A stretch of 18,576 nucleotides of DNA. Source: Bacillota bacterium (GTDB taxonomy: Bacteria; Bacillota; Clostridia; DSM-8532). The notes below the pieces were generated by a model. The model did not search any database. It was not told where the DNA came from and saw only the letters and a program-made list of their open reading frames with translations. The stretch is from positions 1 through 18,576 of the forward strand of contig JAEXRM010000144.1 of assembly GCA_023440865.1 (NCBI GenBank). The letters run 5' to 3'. Numbering within the stretch: position 1 is the first letter of the stretch; every line of letters starts with the position of its first letter. The position numbers and the translations under genes are program-made. Positions 1 to 8,499 of this stretch are shown in pieces.

Positions 1-2
1 AT

Positions 3-662
3 GGCATGCCGTCCCAGACATCCATGGATCCTTTCGCTTCCCAGCCGTCATCCACCCCGACCATGCAGCAGCCTGCGCAGGGACTGCCGCCCCAGCAGCC
101 GATGCAGGCATCCTCCTTCGCAACGCAGCCGCCGCCCTACCCGGCGCAGCAGTCGCCGTACCCGGCACAGCAGCCGCCATATCCGGCCCCGGGCATGGCG
201 CCCGGATCGCAGCAGGGCTGGCAGCAGCCGCCGTATCCGACCCAGCCGTCACCGCCGACCGGCAAGCAGGCCAAGGCGGCAAGGCCGGCGGCATCCCCGC
301 AGGGCTCCGGTGAGAACGCCACCCCTGCGAAGAAGCTGCCGATTCCCACCCTGGTGCTGTTGGGGTTGTCGCTTGTCATCCTGGTGATCTGGTTCATGTT
401 CTACAATTCCCCGAACCTGCCGCAATTCGACTTTTCAGCGGCCACAGCCAACGCGGCGGTCTTCTCGTTTCTGCTGATGTCGATTCTTGCCGTTGTCGGC
501 GCGGTGCTGTTCCGCTTCCAGCTGCGTGGCAAGAAGCTGGCCGTGCTGGGTGACGTGTTCATCGGCATCGTGATGCTGGTCATGCTGTATGGCATGTCGG
601 TCACCGTCCTGTCGGAGAAGAACATCCTCTACAAGCTGTTCATCGGCATCACGGGGGGATGA
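3..662 (+). CDS. Proline/glutamine-rich three-helix membrane protein, 5' end outside window
   Basis: The reading frame is open from the first bases, so the true start is probably upstream; the first visible ATG is at base 6. Numbered from that ATG (218 residues), residues 1-110 are a disordered Pro/Gln/Ala/Ser-rich segment with tyrosine-proline repeats and no predicted fold. Residues 112-133, 149-169 and 178-202 are three hydrophobic helices. A short loop with Arg/Lys (170-177) separates helices 2 and 3, and the protein ends in a Gly-Gly tail. This shape (soluble Pro-rich arm plus a small membrane domain) is common among uncharacterised Bacillota proteins, which often carry a zinc ribbon at the extreme N-terminus; that part cannot be seen here. 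I do not recognise a specific family and assign no function. The coding assignment rests on the coherent helices and on the GC-rich third codon positions. Confidence 0.75.
   Translation, partial: GMPSQTSMDPFASQPSSTPTMQQPAQGLPPQQPMQASSFATQPPPYPAQQSPYPAQQPPYPAPGMAPGSQQGWQQPPYPTQPSPPTGKQAKAARPAASPQGSGENATPAKKLPIPTLVLLGLSLVILVIWFMFYNSPNLPQFDFSAATANAAVFSFLLMSILAVVGAVLFRFQLRGKKLAVLGDVFIGIVMLVMLYGMSVTVLSEKNILYKLFIGITGG
138..200 (+). repeat. Short in-frame tandem repeat encoding YPAQQxP units
   Basis: Two 21-base units (138-158 and 159-179), followed by a partial third, encode Tyr-Pro-Ala-Gln-Gln-(Ser/Pro)-Pro, then Tyr-Pro-Ala-Pro. The units differ at synonymous and one replacement position, so the repeat is not recent. 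It lies in the disordered arm of the first membrane protein. Similar Tyr-Pro-rich arms in other proteins are low-complexity linkers; no function is claimed. Confidence 0.7.
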
Positions 663-826
663 GCCCGCCAAAGGGCCGGATATGCGCATGGCGGCCGGGA
701 GAGGGGGGCGGCTTCCTACTCCCGGCCGTCCGGCCACCGTACGGCGGTGAATGCCTACGGCTGCAATGAATCCGTTTGTCAGGCCGTTTCCGGCGGAATG
801 TGGCGTGAAAAAAACGCAAAAACCTC
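663..826 (+). other. Gene-free stretch with a GC-rich stem-loop
   Basis: No credible gene lies between the membrane protein and the tRNA promoter. Bases 693-701 and 719-727 form a perfect 9-bp inverted repeat (GGCCGGGAG / CTCCCGGCC) with a 17-base loop. A second short GC hairpin (CACCG / CGGTG) follows at about 738-752. Neither is followed by a T-run, so these could end the upstream transcript only as atypical, factor-assisted terminators. Confidence 0.4.
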
Positions 827-855
827 TTGCATATCATCCGGGATGCCTGTATAAT
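827..855 (+). promoter_or_regulatory. Sigma-A type promoter of the tRNA-Leu gene
   Basis: TTGCAT at 827-832 and a perfect TATAAT at 850-855 are separated by 17 bases, the ideal spacing. Transcription would begin near 862, leaving a leader of roughly 27 bases before the mature tRNA. The position immediately upstream of a stable RNA gene supports the call. Confidence 0.85.
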
Positions 856-888
856 TCATCTTGCGGTTGCGGTGAGCGACACCGACGA

Positions 889-975
889 GCGAAAGTGGTG
901 GAATTGGCAGACTCGCTAGATTCAGGTTCTAGTGTACGCAAGTACGTGCGGGTTCAAATCCCGCCTTTCGCACCA
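889..975 (+). tRNA. tRNA-Leu, anticodon CAG
   Basis: This is a complete class II tRNA. The acceptor stem GCGAAAG (889-895) pairs with CTTTCGC (965-971), followed by discriminator A and an encoded CCA (973-975). The anticodon stem CTAGA/TCTAG (916-920, 928-932) encloses loop TTCAGGT with anticodon CAG at 923-925, reading CUG. The long variable arm (GTAC-GCAA-GTAC core) and the T-arm GCGGG-TTCAAAT-CCCGC are typical of leucine tRNA. It appears to be a single-gene transcription unit with its own promoter and terminator. Confidence 0.97.
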
Positions 976-977
976 AA

Positions 978-1018
978 AAGGGTTTCGGAGATGATCTCCG
1001 GAACCCTTCCGCATTTTT
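978..1018 (+). terminator. Intrinsic terminator of tRNA-Leu
   Basis: A 14-bp stem (978-991 with 995-1008, one G-U pair, three-base loop) starts two bases after the CCA end. It is followed, after CCGCA, by TTTTT at 1013-1017. The T-run begins a few bases past the stem, so efficiency may be less than maximal, but the form is that of a Rho-independent terminator. Confidence 0.85.
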
Positions 1019-1309
1019 GTCCTCTTGCGGGCCGCATCACACCTGCCTGGTTGATACGCCTGCCGCCTTGTTGCCCGTGACGCGCAACGAGGTGCTGCCG
1101 GCAGCGCGCCGCGCAACCAGTTTTCTATCATTATTCCGTCATTTGTCAACAATGTGCAGACCATATGCGGTTTTTGCGCGTTTTCCCCATTTCGTTCATC
1201 TCGTTCCGTGCGATATGATAGGGGTGCCTCCGACGATGGAACCGCCTGCAGAAGTTGTTGCCGCGGAACGCCGTCAGGGTTGCAGCAAACCGAAAGGACG
1301 GAATCGGCA
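1019..1309 (+). promoter_or_regulatory. moxR upstream region with a possible weak promoter
   Basis: There is no credible gene here: the moxR frame stays open upstream of its start to an ATG at 1154, but that extension resembles no protein. The best promoter guess is TATGAT at 1214-1219 with TTCGTT at 1191-1196 (17-base spacer), leaving a leader of about 85 bases; the -35 match is poor. A second candidate -35, TTGTCA at 1143-1148, has no good -10 at proper distance. A 12-base palindrome (GCTGCCGGCAGC, 1094-1105) lies between two copies of GCGCAAC. Confidence 0.3.
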
Positions 1310-2251
1310 ATGAGTGAATCCAGTGTTCTGATGAAACGGATCGTCGAAAACATCGGCCATGTGCTCGTCGGCAAGGAAGCCGCGTCACGGCTCATGGTCA
1401 TCGCCCTCGCCGCATCCGGCCATGTCCTGATCGAGGACGTGCCGGGCATCGGCAAGACCACCATGGCATCCGCCATGGCCAAGTCCGTCAGCCTTTCCTT
1501 CAACCGCATCCAGTTCACCCCGGACATCCTGCCCTCGGACATCACGGGTTTTTCCATCTTCAATCCCAAGACCGGCGAGTTCGACTTCCGGCAGGGCAAT
1601 GTCATGAGCCATGTCATCCTGGCCGACGAGATCAACCGCACCTCGCCCAAGACGCAGGCCTCGATGCTGGAGGTCATGGAAGAACGTCAGGTGACGGTAG
1701 ACGGCAAGACCTACAAGGTGCCGGATCCGTTCATGGTCATCGCCACGCAGAACCCCGTCGAATACATGGGCACCTATCCGTTGCCCGAAGCGCAGCTGGA
1801 CCGGTTCCTCATCAAGATCTCCATGGGGTATCCCGAACGCAGCGACGAAGTCGGCATCCTGTACCGGTTCCAGGAGGCAAATCCGCTCAACGCGCTGCAG
1901 CCCGTCGCCGACAGCGGGCAATTGGTGGCCCTGAAAAACCATATCCGCACCATCCGGGTCGACCAGAGCCTGGCCGGCTACATCACCGACATCACCGGCG
2001 CCACCCGCAGCCATGAGCATGTGCTGCTCGGCTGCAGCCCGCGCGCCTCGATCAGCCTGTTCCGCGCCGCGCAGGCGGCCGCGTGCTACGAGGGGCGCGA
2101 TTATGTGGTGCCCGAGGACATCCGCGATCTGGCGGTGCATGTGCTGTCGCACCGTGTCATTCTGCGCCAGGAAGCCCGCATCAAGCGGATCACCGCCGAT
2201 CAGATCATCCAGGAGATTGTGTCCCACAAGAAGATCCCCGTGCTCAAGTGA
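1310..2251 (+). CDS. MoxR-family AAA+ ATPase
   Basis: This 313-residue protein is a MoxR-type AAA+ ATPase, a cytoplasmic chaperone-like enzyme that uses ATP to help assemble or activate partner proteins, usually ones with DUF58/VWA domains. Visible motifs are Walker A (GIGKT at 46-50), Walker B followed by the MoxR signature (LADEINR, 104-110), sensor 1 (ATQNP, 145-149), the arginine-finger region LPEAQLDRF (158-166) and a sensor-2-like GCSPRAS in the C-terminal lid. I chose the ATG at 1310 rather than an in-frame one at 1154. AAAGGA lies 11 bases upstream of 1310, and the residue pattern matches the family only from there. The next gene is a DUF58 protein and the third a transglutaminase, the classical MoxR operon in Bacillota. 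The physiological substrate is unknown. The adjacent 107-base gap contains only weak GC hairpins. Confidence 0.93.
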   Translation: MSESSVLMKRIVENIGHVLVGKEAASRLMVIALAASGHVLIEDVPGIGKTTMASAMAKSVSLSFNRIQFTPDILPSDITGFSIFNPKTGEFDFRQGNVMSHVILADEINRTSPKTQASMLEVMEERQVTVDGKTYKVPDPFMVIATQNPVEYMGTYPLPEAQLDRFLIKISMGYPERSDEVGILYRFQEANPLNALQPVADSGQLVALKNHIRTIRVDQSLAGYITDITGATRSHEHVLLGCSPRASISLFRAAQAAACYEGRDYVVPEDIRDLAVHVLSHRVILRQEARIKRITADQIIQEIVSHKKIPVLK

Positions 2252-2358
2252 GGTACGGCTCCGGTCGTGGAGACTGCCGGACCGCGAACGGCAATCCTCA
2301 TGGCACAGCGGCCGGAGTTTCCTGCATGCGCGATTCTATGTGACCGAGGTGAAAGCCC

Positions 2359-3618
2359 ATGAGCTGGCATGAAGCCGATCCCGCCATGCCGGCGCGCGAG
2401 AAGGCCCTGTTGCGCAAGAACTGGATCCGATGGGCCTTCCTTGTTGGCGCCTGCCTGTTCTACGCCTGGTTCTACACCGGTTTTCTTCCCTACACGGTGC
2501 TGTACGCCGTGCTGCTGCTGCCGGTGGTGTCCTTTCTCTGCCTGATGGTGAACCTGTTCACCTTCCGCATCGGGGAGAGCCTCAACGAGCGCACGTTCGT
2601 CAAGGGCGACCGCGCGAAGTATCGTCTGGTGCTGGGTAATGAAAGCCCCGTGCCGATTCCCTATGTCACCATCACCATGTATCTCGAAGGGCGCATCCTG
2701 TGCAGCGAAATGAAAAGCATGCACATGTCGCTCGCCCCGTTTGCCAAGCGCGAGTATGTCTACGAGCTGCCGCTGCCGTACCGGGGAAGGTACGAGGTGG
2801 GGGTGCGCGACATCGTCTTCCGCGATTTCCTGGGCATGTTCTTTCTGCGACATCGGCCTCTGGAGCGCAAATCCATCCTGGTGAGGCCGCGTGTGCGCAT
2901 CCTGTCGCACAAGACCATTCCGGCCGCGATGGTGTCGGAGGGCAATGTGCTGGCCGGCCTGTTCGAGGCGGGCAACGACGAAATGATCGACATCCGGCGC
3001 TACGCGCCGGGCGACAGCCTGCGCAAGATGCACTGGAAGCTTTCGGCGAAGTCCGGCAACCTCATGGTGCGTGACATGCGCAACGAGCTCGACAACGACA
3101 TCCTGTTCCTGCTGGACGTGTCTGCGCCACCCGAGCAGAACGCGGAGACACTGGCCCGCGAAGACTGTCTCATCGAGGAGGCGATCGCGCAGGCGCAATA
3201 CCTGCTGTCGCGCGGCATGCCGGCGCGCATCTGCTTCTGGCGCGAGGAACCGGTGGTTCTGCGGGCGGCGACGCCAGGTGACTTCATGAAGGCCTACGAG
3301 CTGCTCAGCGAAGTCAAGTTCAACCAGGAGGGCCGTTTTGAGGATGTCGTGGACAACTTCCTCGAAACGGGCGCCCACCGGAGCCTTGCCTATCTGTTCA
3401 CCGTGCAGCTGACGCACGGCATCATCGAAAAATGCATCGTGCTGCGCCATCGCGGATATGATGTGGAGCTGTACTACCTGCTGGCGCCCGATGCCGCTGG
3501 GCCGGACACGAAGGCGAACATGCGCGGCATCGCGGACCAACTGGCCCAGAACGGCATCCGTGTGTTCCGGCTTGTGCCTGAACCGATCGATTCTGAGGAA
3601 GGGGGGCGCGCGTCATGA
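2359..3618 (+). CDS. DUF58 domain membrane protein (MoxR partner)
   Basis: The 419-residue protein has two membrane helices near the N-terminus (about 23-41 and 44-66), then a beta-rich region. The DUF58 core lies at about 200-240, recognisable by the family pattern Arg-x-Tyr-x-x-Gly-Asp-x-x-Arg-x-x-x-Trp-x-x-Ser-Ala (IDIRRYAPGDSLRKMHW). A VWA-like strand (DILFLLDVSA) follows at about 249-258. DUF58 proteins are encoded next to MoxR ATPases and are thought to be their clients or adaptors. GAGGTGA lies six bases before the ATG, a strong ribosome binding site. The stop codon overlaps the start of the next gene (ATGA), so the two are probably translationally coupled. The molecular role is not established in the family. 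Length and order (MoxR, DUF58, transglutaminase) are as in the Bacillus yeaC-yeaD-yebA set. Confidence 0.9.
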   Translation: MSWHEADPAMPAREKALLRKNWIRWAFLVGACLFYAWFYTGFLPYTVLYAVLLLPVVSFLCLMVNLFTFRIGESLNERTFVKGDRAKYRLVLGNESPVPIPYVTITMYLEGRILCSEMKSMHMSLAPFAKREYVYELPLPYRGRYEVGVRDIVFRDFLGMFFLRHRPLERKSILVRPRVRILSHKTIPAAMVSEGNVLAGLFEAGNDEMIDIRRYAPGDSLRKMHWKLSAKSGNLMVRDMRNELDNDILFLLDVSAPPEQNAETLAREDCLIEEAIAQAQYLLSRGMPARICFWREEPVVLRAATPGDFMKAYELLSEVKFNQEGRFEDVVDNFLETGAHRSLAYLFTVQLTHGIIEKCIVLRHRGYDVELYYLLAPDAAGPDTKANMRGIADQLAQNGIRVFRLVPEPIDSEEGGRAS

Positions 3619-6260
3619 AATGGCTGTCCAGATTGGCGGAGCCCGGCCTGCGCGCCTTCATGTCGCTGGCGTACATCCTGCTGTGCCTGTCGGCGTTGAC
3701 GAACATCCTGCTGGCACCGGTCCCGTTCCTGCAGTACGCAGGCATCGGCCTTGCCTGTTACGTCCTGCTGCGACTGTGCACCGGCAGCAGGCCGGGACGG
3801 GTCGCCGGCATCGTGACCCTCTCCGTGTCGGTGCTGGGCCTGCTGTTCCTGATGCTGGACAAGGGAGCGATCCACAAGGCTTTTCTGGCGTGGATGGGCG
3901 ACTTTGGACGGGCATGGGAAAAGCTGTACTACTTCGAACCTTTGGCGGGATCGCGCTATGCTTCATACCAGCCGGTCATTCTGGTGCTGCTGGCCGCATT
4001 GACGGCGTTCGTCGCCTGGTTCTTCCACGAGCGCCGCTTCCGCTTTCTGCCGCTGGTGGGATATGCCATGGCATGCCTGCTGCTGTCCTTCGAAATGGCC
4101 GCCAAGGAAGCTCGCGCGCAAATTCTCCCGTTCATCGTGCTTTCCGTCTGCCTGCTGGCAGGCAGCGTCTATGAAAGACGCAGGCGCGAAGGGGTGGAGA
4201 ACCCGGACAGCGGGGCCGGACGCATCATGCTGCAGGCGGTGCCGGTCGCAGTGGTCGCCCTGCTGCTGACATTCCTGTTCGAGAAGCCGGACGAGCCGCT
4301 CCGCTGGAAGTGGCTCGAGACGAAGGTCAACGACCTGTACACGCGCATCGAGGAGAAGTTCACGCATACCGACACCGAGTTTTTCAGTCTTTCCGCGACC
4401 GGACTGAGCGGACGCGAACACCTGCTGGGTGGTCGCGTCCGGCTGTCGAACACACTGGTGATGGAGGTCAAGGCCGACAAACGCGCCTACCTGCGTGGCG
4501 CCGCCTACCAGAACTACACGGGGACCTCCTGGATGCTGGTGGATCCGCAGTACGACTATCAGGCGGCCGGATATCCCGAAAGCGCGCAGGACCTCGACGA
4601 GCTGGGCGGACTGTACCGGGATGTGCCGCTGTCGCTGCTGTATCCATCTTCGATGGAGCCCGGAAATGCCAGAGGCGAAGGAACCGGCACGCCCGTTATG
4701 GATACCGAGACGGCCGCTCTGGTGGAACGTCTCGCCACCGGTGAGCTCGATCCGCTGCTGTTTCCGACCCTGCCGATGGAGGTCACGTTCCGCAACTTCA
4801 CCACCCGGACGCTGCTGACACCGCTCAAGACCGTGTTGCCGGTCAAGGGCACCGACGGCGGGGCCCTGCCCGTTACGGAAAACAGCCGCGGGATCCTGGT
4901 CTCATCCCAGTTCCTCGGGTCCGGATCCCGCTACACCTTCTCGTACCGGCAACCGATGTACGGCGATGAGATTCTCCAGAAGCTGCTGCCCCTCTCGCAT
5001 GCCGGCCTGTACGAGCTGGCCCTGCGCACCTACCTGGATGCCTGGAACGAGCTGGACACCCTCGACGCCGGCGAACGCAGCGATCCGCAGGTACAGGCGA
5101 CGTATGGACGCCTGCTGACCCCCAATCTTGTCGACGACAAGGGGGACCCGTTGCCGGACCAGAGCTTCGAGACAGGCCTGAGCTACTGGGCCGCCCATCC
5201 GGATCCGTTGACGACGCCCGCCTACCAGCAGCTGTCGCAATGGTATCAGCGTGCAACCGAGGTCCGCAAGAAGTACACGACCCTGCCCGATACTGTCACA
5301 GAAAGAACGCGTCAGTTCGCCCAGGCGCTGACGGAAGGAATGGTCACCGATTACGACCGGGTTCTTGCCGTGCGTGACGCATTGCGCGAGCTGTATCCGT
5401 ACACGCTGGTCATGCCCCGGCTTCCGGAGGGCGAGGATTTCGTCGACTGGTTCCTGTTCGAGAACCGCAGCGGGTACTGCACCTCCTATGCGTCCGCAAT
5501 GACCGTTCTGCTGCGGACGCTTGGCATTCCCGCCCGATACGTCGAAGGATACGTCCTGCCGGAAAAGGAGAAGGAGGAGGACCTCTATCGGGTCACGAAC
5601 CGGTTTGCCCACGCCTGGGTGGAGGTTTACTTTGAAGGCTTCGGCTGGCTTTCCTTCGAGCCGACGCCGGGTTTTGCCGGAACGACTGATTTTCTGGCGC
5701 AGTCCGTCAATGACATGTCCGGTTCCTATGATGGCGGCTACATGCCGGATCTGGAGGAGTTGATGCGCCGGTATGGCGGGAATCGGGACGACCTGGGCCT
5801 TGAGGACGGCGACCTCGGGCCGGTCGAGGTCCGCAAGCCGCTGCCGCCGCAAACGATCGCCCTGCTGGTACTCGGCGCGCTGCTTGCGCTGCTGCTGCTG
5901 CTCGACATCGGCTCGCGCGTGACGGAGGCGGTCCGCATCGGCCGTTCTCCCGGCCGCCGCCAGGTGGTGGCCCGCTACGGCAAAATGCTCGAATGGCTCG
6001 CCCTCACCGGCATGACGCTGGAACCGGGAGAGAGTCTGACCGAGTTTGCGGGACGGGTCGACAACGAGTATTATTTCCCGGAAAGCTCGTTCGCCGCCCT
6101 GTCGGCCCTGTTCGGCCGGGTGCGCTACGGGGCGAAGGAGCCCACGCGGACGGAAGTCCGCCTGATGAAGGCCATGGGGCGCGAGCTGCGCGCACAGCTT
6201 GTACGGGAGCTCGGCATCCGAAGAGTCATGCCGCTGCGGCACCTGCTGCTTCGGATCTGA
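3615..6260 (+). CDS. Membrane-anchored transglutaminase-like protein
   Basis: This is an 881-residue integral membrane protein. Seven hydrophobic helices fill residues 14-223 (about 14-34, 39-55, 62-81, 118-137, 143-161, 168-186, 205-223). A large extracytoplasmic region follows, then one more helix at about 745-767 and a cytoplasmic tail of some 110 residues. The transglutaminase core is at about 585-700. It has candidate catalytic Cys622 (SGYCTSYA), His666 (RFAHAWVEV) and, in the Asp position, Glu682 (SFEPTPGF); Glu here is frequent in the YebA-like branch. The fold may cross-link or cleave amide bonds in envelope proteins, but no substrate is known. The start overlaps the DUF58 stop by four bases and GAGGAAGGGGGG precedes it, arguing for coupled translation. 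It is the last gene of the moxR operon. Confidence 0.92.
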   Translation: MKWLSRLAEPGLRAFMSLAYILLCLSALTNILLAPVPFLQYAGIGLACYVLLRLCTGSRPGRVAGIVTLSVSVLGLLFLMLDKGAIHKAFLAWMGDFGRAWEKLYYFEPLAGSRYASYQPVILVLLAALTAFVAWFFHERRFRFLPLVGYAMACLLLSFEMAAKEARAQILPFIVLSVCLLAGSVYERRRREGVENPDSGAGRIMLQAVPVAVVALLLTFLFEKPDEPLRWKWLETKVNDLYTRIEEKFTHTDTEFFSLSATGLSGREHLLGGRVRLSNTLVMEVKADKRAYLRGAAYQNYTGTSWMLVDPQYDYQAAGYPESAQDLDELGGLYRDVPLSLLYPSSMEPGNARGEGTGTPVMDTETAALVERLATGELDPLLFPTLPMEVTFRNFTTRTLLTPLKTVLPVKGTDGGALPVTENSRGILVSSQFLGSGSRYTFSYRQPMYGDEILQKLLPLSHAGLYELALRTYLDAWNELDTLDAGERSDPQVQATYGRLLTPNLVDDKGDPLPDQSFETGLSYWAAHPDPLTTPAYQQLSQWYQRATEVRKKYTTLPDTVTERTRQFAQALTEGMVTDYDRVLAVRDALRELYPYTLVMPRLPEGEDFVDWFLFENRSGYCTSYASAMTVLLRTLGIPARYVEGYVLPEKEKEEDLYRVTNRFAHAWVEVYFEGFGWLSFEPTPGFAGTTDFLAQSVNDMSGSYDGGYMPDLEELMRRYGGNRDDLGLEDGDLGPVEVRKPLPPQTIALLVLGALLALLLLLDIGSRVTEAVRIGRSPGRRQVVARYGKMLEWLALTGMTLEPGESLTEFAGRVDNEYYFPESSFAALSALFGRVRYGAKEPTRTEVRLMKAMGRELRAQLVRELGIRRVMPLRHLLLRI

Positions 6261-6497
6261 CATCCTGTCATCCTGTCGGGATAGCATTCGCTGTATCCAG
6301 CTGAATCGCCCGGTTCTTCTATCTGCCTGAACTGCCCGCTCCCGGTTTCTGCGGAGGGCTCCTTGCGCTGGCAGCTCCCAATGCCGTTCATGCACGCTTC
6401 CTCAATGATTCAGAAGGTTCCTATCACACACCGGATGCCCCTGACATGACCATCGATCTCTCTGCTTCATCCGCCGCCCCGTGAATGCCACGCTGGT
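6261..6497 (+). other. Intergenic region, weak hairpin only
   Basis: About 240 bases without a credible gene. A tandem ATCCTGTC pair (6262-6269 and 6270-6277) is followed by a weak hairpin (GGATA / TATCC plus GC/GC, 6279-6298) and a pyrimidine-rich stretch with TTCTTCT. This could be a poor terminator for the moxR operon. Nothing else in it stands out. Confidence 0.3.
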
Positions 6498-6527
6498 TTG
6501 ACAGCATATGAACCCTTCCGGTAAAAT
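6498..6527 (+). promoter_or_regulatory. Sigma-A type promoter of typA
   Basis: A perfect TTGACA at 6498-6503 and TAAAAT at 6522-6527 are separated by 18 bases. Transcription would start near 6534, giving a leader of about 80 bases. That leader contains a GC-rich hairpin, GCGGCC / GGCCGC (about 6549-6565), with no T-run after it. Confidence 0.8.
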
Positions 6528-6613
6528 GAAGCGTCAGGGACGCGCAGTGCGGCCATGCCGGCCGCGCGCATACGCCCGTTCAAGAGCCACCAGCCGTGAC
6601 AGAAGGGGAAAAC

Positions 6614-8440
6614 GTGAACACCATTCGCAATGACATCCGCAATGTGGCCATCATCGCACACGTAGACCATGGAAAGACCACGCTCGTCGATGCCCTGCTC
6701 CGCCAGAGCGGCACGTTCCGCGCCAATGAGAAGGTGGCCGAGCGTGTCATGGACTCCAACGACCTCGAGCGTGAAAAAGGCATCACCATCCTGTCGAAGA
6801 ACACCGCCGTCAAGTACGGCGATACCCACATCAACATCGTCGATACGCCCGGGCACGCCGATTTCGGCGGCGAGGTCGAACGCGTTCTGAAAATGGTCGA
6901 CGGCGTGCTGCTGCTTGTCGATGCGTACGAGGGGGCCATGCCCCAGACGCGCTTCGTGCTCCGCAAGGCGCTGGCGCTGCACCTCAAGCCCATCGTTGTC
7001 ATCAACAAGATCGACCGCAAGGAAGCCCGTCCCAACGATGTCATCAACGAGATCTTCGACCTGTTCGTCGAACTGGGCGCCGACGACGAGGCGCTCGACT
7101 TCAAGGTCATCTATGCCTCGGCGCGCGACGGGTACGCCATGAAGGAGCTCGGCGATCCGCAGGAGAACATGGTTCCCCTGTTCGACGCCATCATCGAGCA
7201 CGTGCCGGCACCGGAGGGCAAGCCCGCCGCACCGCTGCAGTTCCTCGTCTCGAGCCTCGACTATGACAATTTCATCGGCCGCATCGCGGTCGGCCGCGTC
7301 GAGCGCGGCACGATCCGGCGCGACCAGCAGGCCGTGCTGATGAAGCGCGACGGCACGCAGCAGAACGTCAAGGTCTCGGTGCTGCAGTCGTTTGCGGGTT
7401 TGAAGCGCGTCGACGTGCAGGATGCCTCCATCGGCGAGCTCGTCTGCGTCTCCGGCATCCCGGACATCACCATCGGCGAGACGATCTGCGACAAGGAGTG
7501 CCCCGAGGCCATACCGTTCGTGGACATCGACGAGCCCACGATCTCCATGCAGTTCATGGTCAACAACAGTCCGTTCGCCGGCCGCGAGGGAACTTATGTC
7601 ACTTCGCGCCACCTGCGCGACCGGTTGATGCGGGAGGTGGAGACGAATGTTTCCATGCGCGTCGAGGAGACCGATTCCGCGGACTGCTTCAAGGTGTCCG
7701 GCCGCGGCGAGCTCCACCTGTCGATCCTCATCGAGACGATGCGCCGCCAGGGCTACGAATTCCAGGTCTCCATGCCCGAGGTCATTACCATCGAGCAGAA
7801 CGGCGAGACCTACGAGCCCATCGAGCACCTCGTGTGCGACGTGCCAGAAGAGTATGTCGGCGCCATCATGGAGAAGCTCGGCACGCGCAAGGCGGAAATG
7901 ACGAACATGCACGCCGGCGCCGAGGGCTACACGCGCCTCGACTTCCTGATTCCGTCCCGCGGCCTCATCGGCTACCGTTCCGAGTTCATGACCGACACCC
8001 GCGGCAACGGCATCCTCAACCATGTCTTCCACGGCTATGAGCCTTGGCGCGGCGAGATCCGCAGCCGCAACCGCGGTTCCCTCTGCGCGTGGGAACCGGG
8101 CGAATCGGTCACCTACGGCCTGTACAATGCGCAGGACCGCGGTTCCCTGTTCATCGGACCCGGCGTGCCGGTCTACGAGGGCATGGTCGTGGGCGAGTGC
8201 TCGCGCAACGAGGACATCACGATCAATGTCTGCAAGAAGAAGCATGTCACGAACATGCGCGCGTCCGGCTCGGACGAGGCGCTCCGCCTGGTCCCGCCGG
8301 TGCAGATGAGCCTGGAGCAGTGCCTGGAGTTCATCGCCGACGACGAGCTCGTCGAGGTGACGCCGAAATCCATCCGCATCCGCAAGAAGATGCTCGATTC
8401 GGAAATGCGCGCCAAGCTCAAGAGCCGCGAGAAGAAGTGA
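6614..8440 (+). CDS. typA: Translational GTPase TypA/BipA
   Basis: TypA/BipA is a ribosome-binding GTPase of the EF-G family, involved in stress and cold adaptation and 50S subunit maturation. G-domain motifs, numbered from the GTG at 6614: G1 AHVDHGKT (15-22), G2 threonine in EKGITIL (Thr58), G3 DTPGH (77-81), G4 NKID (131-134). EF-G-like domains and the TypA-specific C-terminal domain follow (region with RGLIGYRSEF, then a lysine-rich tail ending SREKK). At 608 residues it is full length. An in-frame GTG six codons earlier (6596) is possible. However, AGAAGGGG sits five bases before 6614, and the family N-terminus (Arg-Asn-Asp-x-Arg-Asn-x-Ala-Ile-Ile-Ala-His) fits MNTIRND from 6614. It has its own strong promoter and may read through into mltG. 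Confidence 0.97.
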   Translation: MNTIRNDIRNVAIIAHVDHGKTTLVDALLRQSGTFRANEKVAERVMDSNDLEREKGITILSKNTAVKYGDTHINIVDTPGHADFGGEVERVLKMVDGVLLLVDAYEGAMPQTRFVLRKALALHLKPIVVINKIDRKEARPNDVINEIFDLFVELGADDEALDFKVIYASARDGYAMKELGDPQENMVPLFDAIIEHVPAPEGKPAAPLQFLVSSLDYDNFIGRIAVGRVERGTIRRDQQAVLMKRDGTQQNVKVSVLQSFAGLKRVDVQDASIGELVCVSGIPDITIGETICDKECPEAIPFVDIDEPTISMQFMVNNSPFAGREGTYVTSRHLRDRLMREVETNVSMRVEETDSADCFKVSGRGELHLSILIETMRRQGYEFQVSMPEVITIEQNGETYEPIEHLVCDVPEEYVGAIMEKLGTRKAEMTNMHAGAEGYTRLDFLIPSRGLIGYRSEFMTDTRGNGILNHVFHGYEPWRGEIRSRNRGSLCAWEPGESVTYGLYNAQDRGSLFIGPGVPVYEGMVVGECSRNEDITINVCKKKHVTNMRASGSDEALRLVPPVQMSLEQCLEFIADDELVEVTPKSIRIRKKMLDSEMRAKLKSREKK

Positions 8441-8460
8441 CCGGTTTGCCGGCTGAGCAT

Positions 8461-8499
8461 GCGTGCGTGTGCCAAGGCGGATGCCCGGCACACACGCGT
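8461..8499 (+). other. Long imperfect hairpin between typA and mltG
   Basis: Bases 8461-8473 pair with 8487-8499 through about 12 pairs (GTGTGCC / GGCACAC core, one C-A mismatch, G-U pairs further out), capped by an inner GGC/GCC. It begins 20 bases after the typA stop and has no T-run. It may stabilise the typA mRNA end or reduce read-through into mltG, for which I see no separate promoter. Confidence 0.4.

Noticed and set aside
1..387. 128-codon open frame starting at base 1
   Set aside because: Arg/Ser/Pro-rich product in the wrong frame over the Pro-rich arm of the membrane protein; the other frame yields coherent membrane helices.
2200..3540. 446-codon minus-strand open frame opposite the DUF58 gene
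   Set aside because: Antisense shadow. The + strand frame has clear family motifs, a ribosome binding site and operon coupling.
5560..5582. GAG/AAG-rich stretch as a TRAP binding site
   Set aside because: It lies inside the transglutaminase gene, encodes Lys-Glu repeats, and lacks the required run of about 9-11 triplets with 2-3 base spacers.
4902..6395. 497-codon minus-strand open frame opposite the transglutaminase gene
   Set aside because: Gln/Arg/His-rich product with no motif; the + strand product has the catalytic triad and membrane helices.
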